NCBI GenBank assembly: GCA_963742035.1
Contig: CAVUKH010000007.1
Location: 62,001 to 126,000 of the forward strand
Origin: Bog-473 sp963742035
Lineage (GTDB): Bacteria > Actinomycetota > Acidimicrobiia > Acidimicrobiales > RAAP-2
DNA length: 64,000 nt
Direction: 5' to 3'
A model generated the notes under the pieces. It was not told the DNA's origin and ran no database searches. It worked only from the letters and a program-made list of their open reading frames with translations. The translations under genes and the position numbers were made by a program. Of the stretch, positions 1 through 7,653 are shown piece by piece (the stretch's first letter is position 1; each line of letters opens with the position of its first letter).

Positions 1-1061
1 ATTGCCGGTATTGCCGACGGCGACGCAGTTCGCGGCAGAGGAACAGGAGATCCCGGTGAGATCGACGGCATTGGCCGGCGGGCTCTGGGGTGACCATGTG
101 GAGCCATTGTTGGAGGTGCTGACGACGTAGGGAGTGGAGCTGAGGTTGGTGCCGACCGCTATGCAAGTGGTTTCACTGGTGCAGGTGATGGAACCTAACT
201 GCGATCCCAGATGGAATCGAGGACGTCGGGTGTCCAGTCGTTAAAGTCAACCGTGCTGAGGGAAGTTGCTCCGCCACCGCTCGCGATGCCAACGGCTACG
301 CAAGTCGTCGGCTGTCGAACATGAGACACAGGTCGAGATGACGTTACTGGCGGTTGATCCAGTGTCGCCCATGTAGCTCCATCCTGAGTTCCGACGATTG
401 ATGGGCAAGACCATCGACCTACACCGACGGCCACGCAAGTGATAGCATTGGGACACGAAACGCTAGCGAGTGAGTTGAGTGCCAGCCGGCGGTGTCTGAG
501 GGTTCCAGGTGTGACCCGTCAGGTGTGTGCGACGATTCTGATCCCACCCACAGCCGTGCACTCATCGATGGTGAAGCAGGAGATCGATTGCGCCGGGAAC
601 GATGGATCCTGAACCGTCCAGGTCTCTCCACCGTTGCTCGACTTCATGATGCCCGAGCCCCCGCCGGCGTAACAGACCGCTGCCGAGGGGCACGAGACAG
701 TGGACAGTGTGGTGACGCCCGACGGGGGAGTCGCAGCGGACCAGGTTGCGCCATCATTCTGGGTGACGATGACGGAGGCCACGTGGCCACCGTCGTCACC
801 CACGGCAACGCAGGTCGTGGAGCTCGCCGTGGTGTTCGGCGCGCACGAGACCGCGTTCACATTGGCCAGGGGATTGAAGCTCGCAGTCGTCTGCCAGTTT
901 GGGGTAGCGGCTGTCGCCGGAAGACTTGAGACCTGCACCCCGAGAACGCAGAGAGCGACGACCGCCATGGTCGCCAGCGCGGTGCGGGTGATTTTCCTGA
1001 GGGCGGGTACCGCTGCCCCCCTCCGACCGAGAAGGACCCACCAATGACCGACGTCTCGCAC
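1..1061 (-). pseudogene. Secreted BNR/Ycf48-like repeat protein, frameshifted and cut by the window edge
   Basis: The N-terminal reading frame (1061 down to 519, 180 codons, GTG start) has a signal-peptide-like hydrophobic stretch ending in LPATAA. Repeats of the type SCP/SCA...CVAVG followed by a DGATW-like motif come next, as in BNR/sialidase-like or photosystem II stability factor-like beta-propellers. The frame stops after GGIRIVAHT near 519. The same repeat pattern resumes in another frame (GHTWNPQTPPAGTQLT, about 475-525), then a third (SCPNAITCVAVG...DGATW, down to the stop near 195), and again in a frame reaching base 1 (ITCTSETTCIAVG, ISCSSAANCVAVG). At least three indels are therefore needed to restore one protein. 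Either this is a decaying gene or the assembly is poor at its edge. No enzymatic role is assigned; it was probably an exported beta-propeller. Confidence 0.6.
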
Positions 1062-1068
1062 CGTTCAT

Positions 1069-1136
1069 TCTTCGGTAGAAGTGGAGCAAACCTCGAGTCG
1101 AATCTCATCTTCGGCAGAAGTGGAGCAAACCTCGAG
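1069..1136. repeat. Two direct repeats, 39-bp period, resembling an IS21-type transposon end
   Basis: A block reading TCTTCGGYAGAAGTGGAGCA and continuing AACCTCGAG occurs at 1069-1097 and again at 1108-1136, differing at one base. Multiple short direct repeats containing AAGTGGA and TTCGGCAG-like words are typical of the ends of IS21-family elements as I remember them. No transposase gene is nearby, so this would be a solo end or remnant. The block lies between the broken repeat-protein gene and the dehydrogenase gene. The family assignment is inference; the repeats themselves are plain in the sequence. Confidence 0.45.
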
Positions 1137-1158
1137 CTCGAAATCGGAACGGTCGTTG

Positions 1159-2124
1159 CTAAATCGGCCGGGGCGCTGGCACGACCACGTTGGGTGGCTT
1201 CCGCCCGGCCAGCACGTCGCACACGCCCTGACATGCAAGGCGCGCCATTCGCGTCCGTGTCTGAATTGTTGCACTCCCGATGTGAGGGAGGAGGGTCGTC
1301 CGGGGCGCGGTGAGGAGGCGCTGGTTCACCCGGGGCTCCCCGTCGAAGACGTCAAGCCCGGCGGCGTAGATGGATCCCGATTCGAGCGCGTCGACGAGGG
1401 CGTCTTCGTCGACGACGGGTCCGCGTGCGGTGTTGATCAAGACGGCCGTCGGCTTCATTCGAGCCAATTGTGCTGCCCCGATCAGGTGGCGCGTGGACTG
1501 GTTGAGCGGAACATGCAGGCTGACGATGTCCGCTCGCTCCAGGAGCACGTCAAGTGTCGGGACGAAACCGGCAAGACCGGTGTCGTGGCGCGTGGTGTGG
1601 ATCACCTCCATGTCGAACCCGGCCGCCCGTTGGGCGACGGCGCGGGCGATACGGCCGAACCCGACCAATCCGAGCGTCGCCCCGTGGACGTCACGTGCCA
1701 GATGCGTGCCAAAGCCCCACCCCGTCCATCGGCCTTCCCGGAGGTCTCGCTCCGCATCGCTTGCAAGCCGGGTTGCAGTCAGGATCAGAAGGAAAGCCAG
1801 ATCCGCTGTCGTGTCATCGAGCACACCCGGGGTGTTGCAGACCGTGATGCCCATCGTCGTCGCCGAGACGACATCGATGTTGTCGTAGCCGACGGCTGCA
1901 TTGGCCACGACCCGGAGCCGTCCACTTCGCCCCGACTCGAGGACGGCGGCGTCGATGCGATCGGTGAGGTGGCAGACGATCCCGTCACACTCGGCGGCCG
2001 CGTTGGCCAGCTCCTCCGGGGAGAGGGGGATTCCGTCCTCACGCAGCACGATCTCGTGGCCGGCCTCTATCAGGGGGTCGGTCCCGCCTTCCGTCAAGGG
2101 GCGGGTGACGAGGACGCGGGCCAC
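1159..2124 (-). CDS. D-isomer-specific 2-hydroxyacid dehydrogenase
   Basis: A 321-residue protein of normal family length. Enzymes of this family reduce a 2-oxoacid to the D-2-hydroxyacid with NAD(P)H, or the reverse, in the cytosol. The Rossmann motif GFGRIA is at about 155-160. The catalytic triad is complete: Arg234 in NTARGP, Glu263 in DVFDGEP and His281 in LPHIGSAT. Glyoxylate/hydroxypyruvate reductase-like or phosphoglycerate dehydrogenase-like substrates are possible; no ACT domain is present, so serine biosynthesis is less likely. The GTG start at 2124 directly abuts the TAG stop of the upstream cupin gene, so the two are probably cotranscribed and translationally coupled, both under the operator at 2536-2551. 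Confidence 0.88.
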   Translation of the reverse strand: MARVLVTRPLTEGGTDPLIEAGHEIVLREDGIPLSPEELANAAAECDGIVCHLTDRIDAAVLESGRSGRLRVVANAAVGYDNIDVVSATTMGITVCNTPGVLDDTTADLAFLLILTATRLASDAERDLREGRWTGWGFGTHLARDVHGATLGLVGFGRIARAVAQRAAGFDMEVIHTTRHDTGLAGFVPTLDVLLERADIVSLHVPLNQSTRHLIGAAQLARMKPTAVLINTARGPVVDEDALVDALESGSIYAAGLDVFDGEPRVNQRLLTAPRTTLLPHIGSATIQTRTRMARLACQGVCDVLAGRKPPNVVVPAPRPI

Positions 2125-2508
2125 CTAGTGCGTCGTGTAGTTGATGGCGCCTGCACCCCTCACGCCGATGGCGAAGCAGAAGCAGTGGATCGGGGCATGG
2201 TCGCTGATCGGACGCAGCGAGTGAACCTTGTCCGGCGGGATGTACACGAGGTCTCCTTGCGAGATCGATCGGTCTTCGCCGTCGATCGTCATGATGCCCT
2301 TCCCGTTCATGACGTAATAGAACTCGTGGGTGGGATGGGAGTGCGGATCGACCAGCCCTCCACCAGGGACTTCAAACTCGTTCACCAGCTCCAGGTAGCC
2401 CCCGTCGGTGATGTCCTTGAACTCGCGGGACTCGATCATCCACCAGACCGGGACGGTGCCATTGTGCTCGACGACCGGCGCCTTGGCTTCAATGCTGCGC
2501 ACATCCAT
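2125..2508 (-). CDS. Small cupin-domain protein
   Basis: A 127-residue single-domain cupin. The metal-site motif 1 is visible as DPHSHPTHEFYYVMNGKG (about residues 54-71), with two or three His and one Glu, and motif 2 lies around DKVHSLRP (about 92-99). Such small cupins may be metal-dependent dioxygenases, isomerases or ligand-binding proteins; the sequence does not say which. The gene is first in a two-gene unit with the 2-hydroxyacid dehydrogenase (stop and start codons adjacent), so a shared metabolite is likely. The ATG at 2508 is preceded by a GGGAGG sequence about 8 nt upstream on the minus strand, supporting this start. Confidence 0.8.
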   Translation of the reverse strand: MDVRSIEAKAPVVEHNGTVPVWWMIESREFKDITDGGYLELVNEFEVPGGGLVDPHSHPTHEFYYVMNGKGIMTIDGEDRSISQGDLVYIPPDKVHSLRPISDHAPIHCFCFAIGVRGAGAINYTTH

Positions 2509-2535
2509 CCTGTTGGCCTCCCAAGGTTTCCTAGA

Positions 2536-2551
2536 CTGACTCCAGCGTCAG
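2536..2551. promoter_or_regulatory. Operator A, CTGAC-N6-GTCAG
   Basis: A perfect 5-bp inverted repeat CTGAC/GTCAG with spacer TCCAGC lies in the divergent gap between the cupin and AllA-like genes. A TAnnnT box (TAGACT, 2532-2537) overlaps the left half on the plus strand. One of eight sites of the same form in the window. Confidence 0.6.
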
Positions 2552-2647
2552 GTTAGGCCGCGTTGCACCACGGGCGCACCGCCGTGGTGCCGGTCGAGCG
2601 AAACGAGAGCGAGCATGTCCGCGAAGACGGCAAATGGAGAACGAGCC

Positions 2648-3130
2648 ATGGTCCCGCAGCCGCTCACGGACGTGTCGTGGTCACCGTTCGGCTGGCTTCC
2701 AGTCGCCGACGTCGATCCGAGGGACGGCAAGGAGACCTTGACCTTCGAGTGGGCCGACGCCCACGTGAACCTGATCGGCCATGCCCGGGACGAGGTTCCC
2801 GAGACCCCCAACGGTCTGCGCTGCGAGATGCTCTTCCGTCACGACACCCACACCCAGGCCCTGATGCCACTCAATGTCCCAGCTGTGATCGTCGTGGCCC
2901 CGGCGGCCGTCGAGTTCATCAACGAGGCGGAAGCCGCCACCGTCCGGGCCTTCCGCATCGAGCCCCTCGAGTCGCTGGTACTGCACCAGGGCACCTGGCA
3001 CTGGGGCCCGTTCCCGCTGGAGGGCACCGAAGTGCGGTTGTTCAACGTCCAGGGGCTCCGCTACGCCGAGGACAACCGCTGCGTCGACTTGGCCGCCAAG
3101 GGCCTGTCCATCGAGGTCGACTTCTCGTGA
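2648..3130 (+). CDS. Ureidoglycolate lyase (AllA)-like protein
   Basis: A 160-residue protein, the usual length of AllA, which splits ureidoglycolate to glyoxylate and urea in purine catabolism. Family-like segments are LRCEMLFRHDTHTQALMPL (about 57-75), VPAVIVVAP and the C-terminal LHQGTWHWGPFPL (about 116-128), matching the AllA HxGxWH pattern. The start at 2648 is chosen because GGAG lies 8 nt upstream and the length then fits the family; an ATG at 2615 would add 11 residues. No other purine-catabolic gene is visible, and thioesterase and SDR genes follow directly, so the true substrate may be another hydroxyacid or ureido compound. Expression is probably controlled by operator A. Confidence 0.7.
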   Translation: MVPQPLTDVSWSPFGWLPVADVDPRDGKETLTFEWADAHVNLIGHARDEVPETPNGLRCEMLFRHDTHTQALMPLNVPAVIVVAPAAVEFINEAEAATVRAFRIEPLESLVLHQGTWHWGPFPLEGTEVRLFNVQGLRYAEDNRCVDLAAKGLSIEVDFS

Positions 3131-3157
3131 GGGCCGTATCGGCTGGCGGAGCCACGC

Positions 3158-4078
3158 GTGGAGCTTGACGAGGCCGAAGAGGCCGAGTTGGTGACGGCCA
3201 CGGTGGCCGAGCTGGTGGATTCTCTCACCGCTCGTCCGACGGGCCAGGACACCGACGGGAGGGCGACGTTCACCACGACCTGTCCGAAATGGTGGGTGCA
3301 CGGTCGCGTGTTCGGCGGCATGGTGGTGGGCCAGGCATTGAACGCCGCCATGCAGACGGTTCCCACCGGCCTCGAAGTGCACTCCCTCCACGGATACTTC
3401 TTGCGGCCCACCAGTCCAGGGTCCCAGACGTCCCACATCGTCGACGTCGTACGGGACGGAAGGTCGTTCAGCACCCGGCAGGTGACGAGCGAGGTGGAGG
3501 GCAAGGAGACCTTCCGCATGACCTGTTCGTTCCACGCGCCCGAGAACGGGGACAGCTATCAGCTCCCGATGCCTCCAGCTATACCGCCACCGGGCGAGGT
3601 GGAGGGGTTCGAGGAGCCCTTTCCCTTCGACGTTCGCGAGCTCGGGACGACCGAGCGCCGGGAGGACGGTACGTACGAGTCGACCCGTCGTTGCTGGTTC
3701 CGCTCGCGTCAGCCGTTGTCGGACGACCCGATGGTGCACGCTGGTCTCTTGGCGTACTTCTCCGATATGACAGGCGCCTCCTTCCGTCCGCACAGCTTGG
3801 GCGTCTGGGGCACACACACCGACGCCAGCCTCGATCACGCCTTGTGGTTCCACCGCCCCTGGCGAGCCGATGTCTGGAGCCTCTTTGACATCCATACGCT
3901 GGTCAACGCGGGCGGCAGGGCGACCATTCGCGCCACGATGCACGGCGAGGACGGGACTCTGCACCTGAGCATGGCGCAGGAATTGCTGATCCGGGAGCTC
4001 GACGAACCATTCCAGGTGAAGGCTCCGGCGTGGGCGAATCGTGACGCACCAACAGGAGGTGTCGGTGGGACTGCTTGA
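3158..4078 (+). CDS. tesB: Acyl-CoA thioesterase II (TesB family)
   Basis: A 306-residue protein with the double-hotdog layout of TesB, which hydrolyses acyl-CoA to free acid and CoA. The N-terminal hotdog carries RVFGGMVVGQAL (about 49-60) and HSLHGYFLRP. The C-terminal hotdog carries the SLDHALWFHRPWRADVWSLF region, holding the conserved Asp of the Asp/Thr/Gln active site, and ends with SMAQELLIRE, supplying the usual Gln. The GTG start at 3158 is 28 nt after the AllA-like gene. Its stop lies inside the start region of the following SDR gene, so the three genes form one unit. Its role may be to release CoA from dead-end or product acyl-CoAs of the local catabolic route. Confidence 0.87.
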   Translation: MELDEAEEAELVTATVAELVDSLTARPTGQDTDGRATFTTTCPKWWVHGRVFGGMVVGQALNAAMQTVPTGLEVHSLHGYFLRPTSPGSQTSHIVDVVRDGRSFSTRQVTSEVEGKETFRMTCSFHAPENGDSYQLPMPPAIPPPGEVEGFEEPFPFDVRELGTTERREDGTYESTRRCWFRSRQPLSDDPMVHAGLLAYFSDMTGASFRPHSLGVWGTHTDASLDHALWFHRPWRADVWSLFDIHTLVNAGGRATIRATMHGEDGTLHLSMAQELLIRELDEPFQVKAPAWANRDAPTGGVGGTA

Positions 4079-4859
4079 GGGTCACAGAGCCGTGGTGACC
4101 GGTGGTGGATCAGGTATCGGGCGGGCAACCTGCCGTCGCATGGCCGAAGAGGGCGCCCAGGTGGCAGTGCTCGATCTCAATGGGGAGTCCGCCGAGGCCG
4201 TTGCTGAAGAGGTCGGCGGGATTGCCTTCGGCGTTGACGTGGGAGATCCTGACGCGCTGCGACAGTCCGTCGATGCTGCGGCATCGGCGTTCGGAGGACT
4301 CTCCATCATCTACAACAACGCCGGAACGGGCACCTTCAACAAGTTGCACGAGATGGAGCTGGCCGAATGGGACCGTGTGCTCCGGGTGAACCTGACGGGC
4401 GTCTGGGCCGGAATCCGGGCGGCGGTGCCGCACCTGTTGGCCGGTGGCGGCGGGTCCATCGTCAGCACCGCATCCATCAGCGGGACCCGGCCCGCAGCGG
4501 GGGAGAGCCCCTACGCGGCCAGCAAGGCGGCCGTTGCCGCCCTGACGGCATCGGCCGCCCTGGAGTACGCGCCCTCCATTCGGGTCAACGCGGTGTCGCC
4601 GGGGATGATCCTGACGGCCATGACCGAGCAGATGTTCGAATTCATGCCGAGTCAGACGGAACGCTTCGAGAAGGGCACACCCGTGGCCCGGATCGGCGAG
4701 CCCGAAGACATCGCCGACGTGGTCGTGTTCCTCTGTTCGGACCTGGCTCGCTTCGTCACCGGGCAGAACATCGTCGTCGACGGTGGGCTGACGCTCCACG
4801 GTTCGGGCGTCGACGGCATTTACGACCTCGTCTTCCCGCCGAAGCCGCCCGGCGCGTAG
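4065..4859 (+). CDS. Short-chain dehydrogenase/reductase
   Basis: A 264-residue classical SDR, an NAD(P)-dependent alcohol/ketone oxidoreductase. It has TGGGSGIG at the N-terminus for cofactor binding, NNAG at about 82-85, the catalytic Ser in STASISG, YAASK with Tyr and Lys, and the C-terminal VTGQNIVVDGG. An acidic residue after beta-2 (VLDLNG) favours NAD. The GTG at 4065 is preferred because AGGAGGT ends 4-5 nt upstream; an in-frame GTG at 4041 would overlap the thioesterase more. It overlaps tesB by 14 nt, implying coupled translation. Oxidation of a 3-hydroxyacyl-CoA or an alicyclic alcohol is plausible. Confidence 0.85.
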   Translation: MGLLEGHRAVVTGGGSGIGRATCRRMAEEGAQVAVLDLNGESAEAVAEEVGGIAFGVDVGDPDALRQSVDAAASAFGGLSIIYNNAGTGTFNKLHEMELAEWDRVLRVNLTGVWAGIRAAVPHLLAGGGGSIVSTASISGTRPAAGESPYAASKAAVAALTASAALEYAPSIRVNAVSPGMILTAMTEQMFEFMPSQTERFEKGTPVARIGEPEDIADVVVFLCSDLARFVTGQNIVVDGGLTLHGSGVDGIYDLVFPPKPPGA

Positions 4860-4878
4860 GCGCGCCATCGGAGCCGGT

Positions 4879-5664
4879 TCAGGCGTTCGAGTCGAAGAGC
4901 GCTCGGTACACCATGGTCGTCATGGTCTCCAGAGCGACGTCATCGATCGGTTGTCCGACGAACTCCCGCAGGTAGTGGAAGCGGTCGAGCATGGCCAGGG
5001 TGGCGAGACCGGCGGCGTCGGGATCGATGATGTGTTCCGAGCGGTCAGGCCCGATCTGCTTCGCCAACGCTCCCGACATGGCGGTGAAGGTGCTGCGGAT
5101 CAGCTCGAGCAGCTCGGGATCGATCGCCGCCAAATCGGTCCAGGCCCGGAACAGCGGCGCGTAGCGGGTCCAGAGCTCGGAGTAGGCCCGAATCCATCGG
5201 TGCACGTCCTCCCACGTCGGCGCGTCCCCCTGTGTCGGTAGCGTGCTCAACGCGGTGTAGAGGGTCTGCGCCTCACCGGATGCCTCTGCCACCAGGGCCC
5301 GGAGCAGATCCTCCTTGTTGGAGAAGTAGAGGTAGAAGGTGCCGTGCGAGGTCTTGGCGATCTCGACGACATCGTTCACCCTCGTCGCGTGGTAGCCGCG
5401 TCGGTCGAACGCCACCATGGCCGCGTCCAGCAATTTGCGCATCGTCCGTCTGCCCTGGCTCCGCAGCACTCGCTTGCTGGCCGGTGCGCCGACGGCGTCG
5501 GCATCGGGTGTGGCGGCACCGTTGGGGCCACCACCGAGCGCGTTGGCCACAGCGGTCATTGTGCGGCCGGAGCTCTTTGCGGTCGTCGCCTTCTTCGTTG
5601 CCGACGGCCGAGGGGCGTTCTTCGGGGCGGGCGCCGGGTCGTGCTGGACTCTCGGCGGTCCCAT
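4879..5664 (-). CDS. TetR-family transcriptional regulator, candidate master regulator of the local regulon
   Basis: A 261-residue DNA-binding repressor. A long Ala/Pro/Lys-rich N-terminal tail (about 1-65) precedes the TetR helix-turn-helix (about 72-122: TMRKLLDAAMVAFDRRGY, then ATRVNDVVEIAKTSHGTFYL and YFSNKEDLL). The C-terminal half is helical, as for ligand binding and dimerisation. The gene is divergent from the fused CoA-transferase gene. A TACCAT -10 box lies 9 nt upstream of the ATG, so the mRNA may be leaderless. The gap holds two palindromes, one across the start codon (5661-5692) and one of the shared CTGAC-N6-GTCAG type (5704-5725). Ligands of such regulators in beta-oxidation clusters are usually acyl-CoA thioesters; which one is unknown here. 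Confidence 0.87.
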   Translation of the reverse strand: MGPPRVQHDPAPAPKNAPRPSATKKATTAKSSGRTMTAVANALGGGPNGAATPDADAVGAPASKRVLRSQGRRTMRKLLDAAMVAFDRRGYHATRVNDVVEIAKTSHGTFYLYFSNKEDLLRALVAEASGEAQTLYTALSTLPTQGDAPTWEDVHRWIRAYSELWTRYAPLFRAWTDLAAIDPELLELIRSTFTAMSGALAKQIGPDRSEHIIDPDAAGLATLAMLDRFHYLREFVGQPIDDVALETMTTMVYRALFDSNA

Positions 5665-5692
5665 GCCCGGAGCATGGTAGTGCCGGGCATGG
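5661..5692. promoter_or_regulatory. Inverted repeat over the tetR start codon and -10 box
   Basis: CCATGCCCGG (5661-5670) and CCGGGCATGG (5683-5692) are perfect reverse complements separated by 12 nt. The left arm contains the tetR start codon (CAT on this strand) and the spacer contains its predicted -10 box. It could be an autoregulatory operator or a start-codon-hiding hairpin in the tetR mRNA. Confidence 0.5.
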
Positions 5693-5703
5693 TCGAAATG
5701 GCT

Positions 5704-5725
5704 AACCTGACACGGTGGTCAGGTT
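5704..5725. promoter_or_regulatory. Operator B, AACCTGAC-N6-GTCAGGTT
   Basis: This is the most extended member of the operator set: perfect 8-bp arms AACCTGAC and GTCAGGTT with spacer ACGGTG, between tetR and the CoA-transferase gene. A TAACCT box (5703-5708) overlaps its left arm, placing it to repress the CoA-transferase promoter. Confidence 0.65.
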
Positions 5726-5762
5726 TGGTTGGGGTGAAAAATGAGGTCGGACCAGGAATTAT

Positions 5763-7493
5763 GTGGCTTTGGTCCGGCGTGAAGCGGGCTTGGTGACGCC
5801 GAGGACCAACCGGTCGGGTGGCCCTGTTGTGACCACGCTCGAGGATGCCGTCGCGCGTAGCGTGCGACCCGGCGACTCGGTGCTGGTGATGATGGGGCAT
5901 AGCCGCTGGACGGCCGCCGCCCGGGAGCTCTCCCGGCAATTCTGGCGGACGGACCCTGGTTTCACCCTCGTGATGACCAGCCTGGGCGCGCTGGGCGGTG
6001 CCTTCTTCAAAGGGGGCTTGGTGCGGAAGGTGGTCACGGCCTATTCCGGCAACAGCTTCCCCACCTACAACCCGAATCCGATCTTCCGGCAGGCCTACGA
6101 GTCAGGTGAGGTCGAAGTCGAGCACTGGTCCATCCTCACGCTGTCGCAACGTCTCGAAGCTGCCGCCCGTGGCCTGCCCGCGGCGGTGACGGGCTCACTG
6201 GTCGGCTCCTCCATGGCGGACAACGAGGCCTTCGCCGTCGTCGATTCGCCTTTCGGCCCCCTCGGGCTGCTCGAGCCCTTGGTGCCCGACGTCGCGCTCG
6301 TCCACGCCGCCGCTGCGGATCCATCGGGCAATCTCGCTCTTTCCGAGCCCCTCCTCGATGGCGTGTGGGGCGCCTGGGCCGCCCGCCGGGGCGTCGTGGC
6401 GACCGTCGAACGAGTCGTCGATGACCTCGAGGGCCTCGGTCATCGGGTCCGGATTCCTGGCCACCGTGTCCTCGCGGTGGTGGAGGCTCCCTTCGGCGCC
6501 CACCCGGGAGGCTGCTACGCGCCTGGGCTGCCCGTCCGAAGCTATGGGGAGGACATCGGGCACTGGAGTGCGGCCGCCGCCGCGGCAGCCAACGACCAAT
6601 TCGATGCCTATGTCGACGAATGGGTGCTCGGCCCCTCCACACACGAGGACTACCTGGCTCGTGTCGGGCCCGACCAACTCAAGTGGCTTGAGGGTCGTTC
6701 GGACCCCATGTCGTGGAAGGCCGATGCCGATGCCAATCCGGTCGTCGACGACCCTACGGTGTCCCGCTGGGAACAGGCAGCCTCGCTCGGAGCCCGGGAG
6801 CTCGAACGGGTGGTGGACGCGGTCGGCGCCGATGCCGTGCTCGCCGGTGCGGGGGTGGCCAACCTGGCCGCGTGGGTCGCTGTGGCGCGGGCCCGGGCAG
6901 CCGGGCGCAATGTCATGCTGACGGCCGAGCTGGGGCTCTGGGGGTACCGACCGACGCCAGCCGATCCGTACATCTTCAACCAGCGGGTCTTCCCGGCCAC
7001 GCCATATCTCTCCGACGCATCGACCGTCCTCGGCATGGTCATCGGCGGTCCCGGGACGACCACGGTGGGTTGCCTGGGTGCGGCGCAGGTGGACAGGCAT
7101 GGTTCGTTGAACTCCACCCAACTGGAGGGTGGACGTTTCCTGGTCGGGTCTGGCGGGGCGAACGACGTCGCCAGCCGCGCCACGGCGTGCGTGGTGGTGA
7201 CGTTGGCGCGACCCGAACGGCTGCCCGAAACCGTCGCCTACGTCACGTCGCCCGGACAGCGGGTTGTGAGCGTCGTCACCGACAAAGGCATCCTGCGGCG
7301 CGACGACGGTGTGTTGCGCCTGGCGGCCGTCCCCGACGGGGAAGGCACGCTCGACGACAGGGTGCGGGCATTCGCGTCGTCGTGCGGGTACGAGCCTGAC
7401 GTGGCGCGGCAGGTCGAGGAGCTGACGGCCGTCCGTTTCGACGAGGTGCAGGCGTTGCGTGAGTACGACCGGCGGAGGTTGTTTCTGCACTGA
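5763..7493 (+). CDS. Fused class I CoA-transferase (alpha and beta halves in one chain)
   Basis: A 576-residue chain. The N-terminal half (about 25-280) resembles the alpha subunit of class I CoA-transferases, with SLGALGGAFFKGGLVRKVV and VALVHAAAADPSGN. The C-terminal half (about 325-570) resembles the beta subunit, with TAELGLWGYRP, GCLGAAQVDRHGSLNST and GSGGANDVAS. Family members move CoA between acids. The related actinobacterial IpdAB pair instead hydrolyses and opens a steroid-ring CoA intermediate, so either activity is possible. The usual beta-subunit SENG motif is not obvious; TAELG occupies a similar position. A GTG at 5763 with AGGA upstream is used; an in-frame GTG at 5829 would remove 22 poorly conserved residues. 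It is divergent from tetR and downstream of operator B. Confidence 0.8.
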   Translation: MALVRREAGLVTPRTNRSGGPVVTTLEDAVARSVRPGDSVLVMMGHSRWTAAARELSRQFWRTDPGFTLVMTSLGALGGAFFKGGLVRKVVTAYSGNSFPTYNPNPIFRQAYESGEVEVEHWSILTLSQRLEAAARGLPAAVTGSLVGSSMADNEAFAVVDSPFGPLGLLEPLVPDVALVHAAAADPSGNLALSEPLLDGVWGAWAARRGVVATVERVVDDLEGLGHRVRIPGHRVLAVVEAPFGAHPGGCYAPGLPVRSYGEDIGHWSAAAAAAANDQFDAYVDEWVLGPSTHEDYLARVGPDQLKWLEGRSDPMSWKADADANPVVDDPTVSRWEQAASLGARELERVVDAVGADAVLAGAGVANLAAWVAVARARAAGRNVMLTAELGLWGYRPTPADPYIFNQRVFPATPYLSDASTVLGMVIGGPGTTTVGCLGAAQVDRHGSLNSTQLEGGRFLVGSGGANDVASRATACVVVTLARPERLPETVAYVTSPGQRVVSVVTDKGILRRDDGVLRLAAVPDGEGTLDDRVRAFASSCGYEPDVARQVEELTAVRFDEVQALREYDRRRLFLH

Positions 7494-7653
7494 CGGGCCC
7501 ATATCGACATGAAGCAACCCGCGCAGTCATGGGTGAAAGAAATGCTGTTTGGCGACGTGAGAAGAGACGAAGGGGTGAGCAATGGGCGTGAAGCCCTCCA
7601 GCTACAGTGACCGGCATCCCGGGGGGGATGCACGACCGACGATTGGGGACGGT

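Noticed and set aside
8..530. Frameshifts at the left edge as programmed phase variation
   Set aside because: No homopolymer or short-repeat tract lies at the break points, so decay or assembly error is simpler.
2681..3964. Long minus-strand open frame opposite the AllA-like and tesB genes
   Set aside because: Its translation has no motif and is rich in Arg/Gly/His as expected for a shadow; both opposite genes have clear families.
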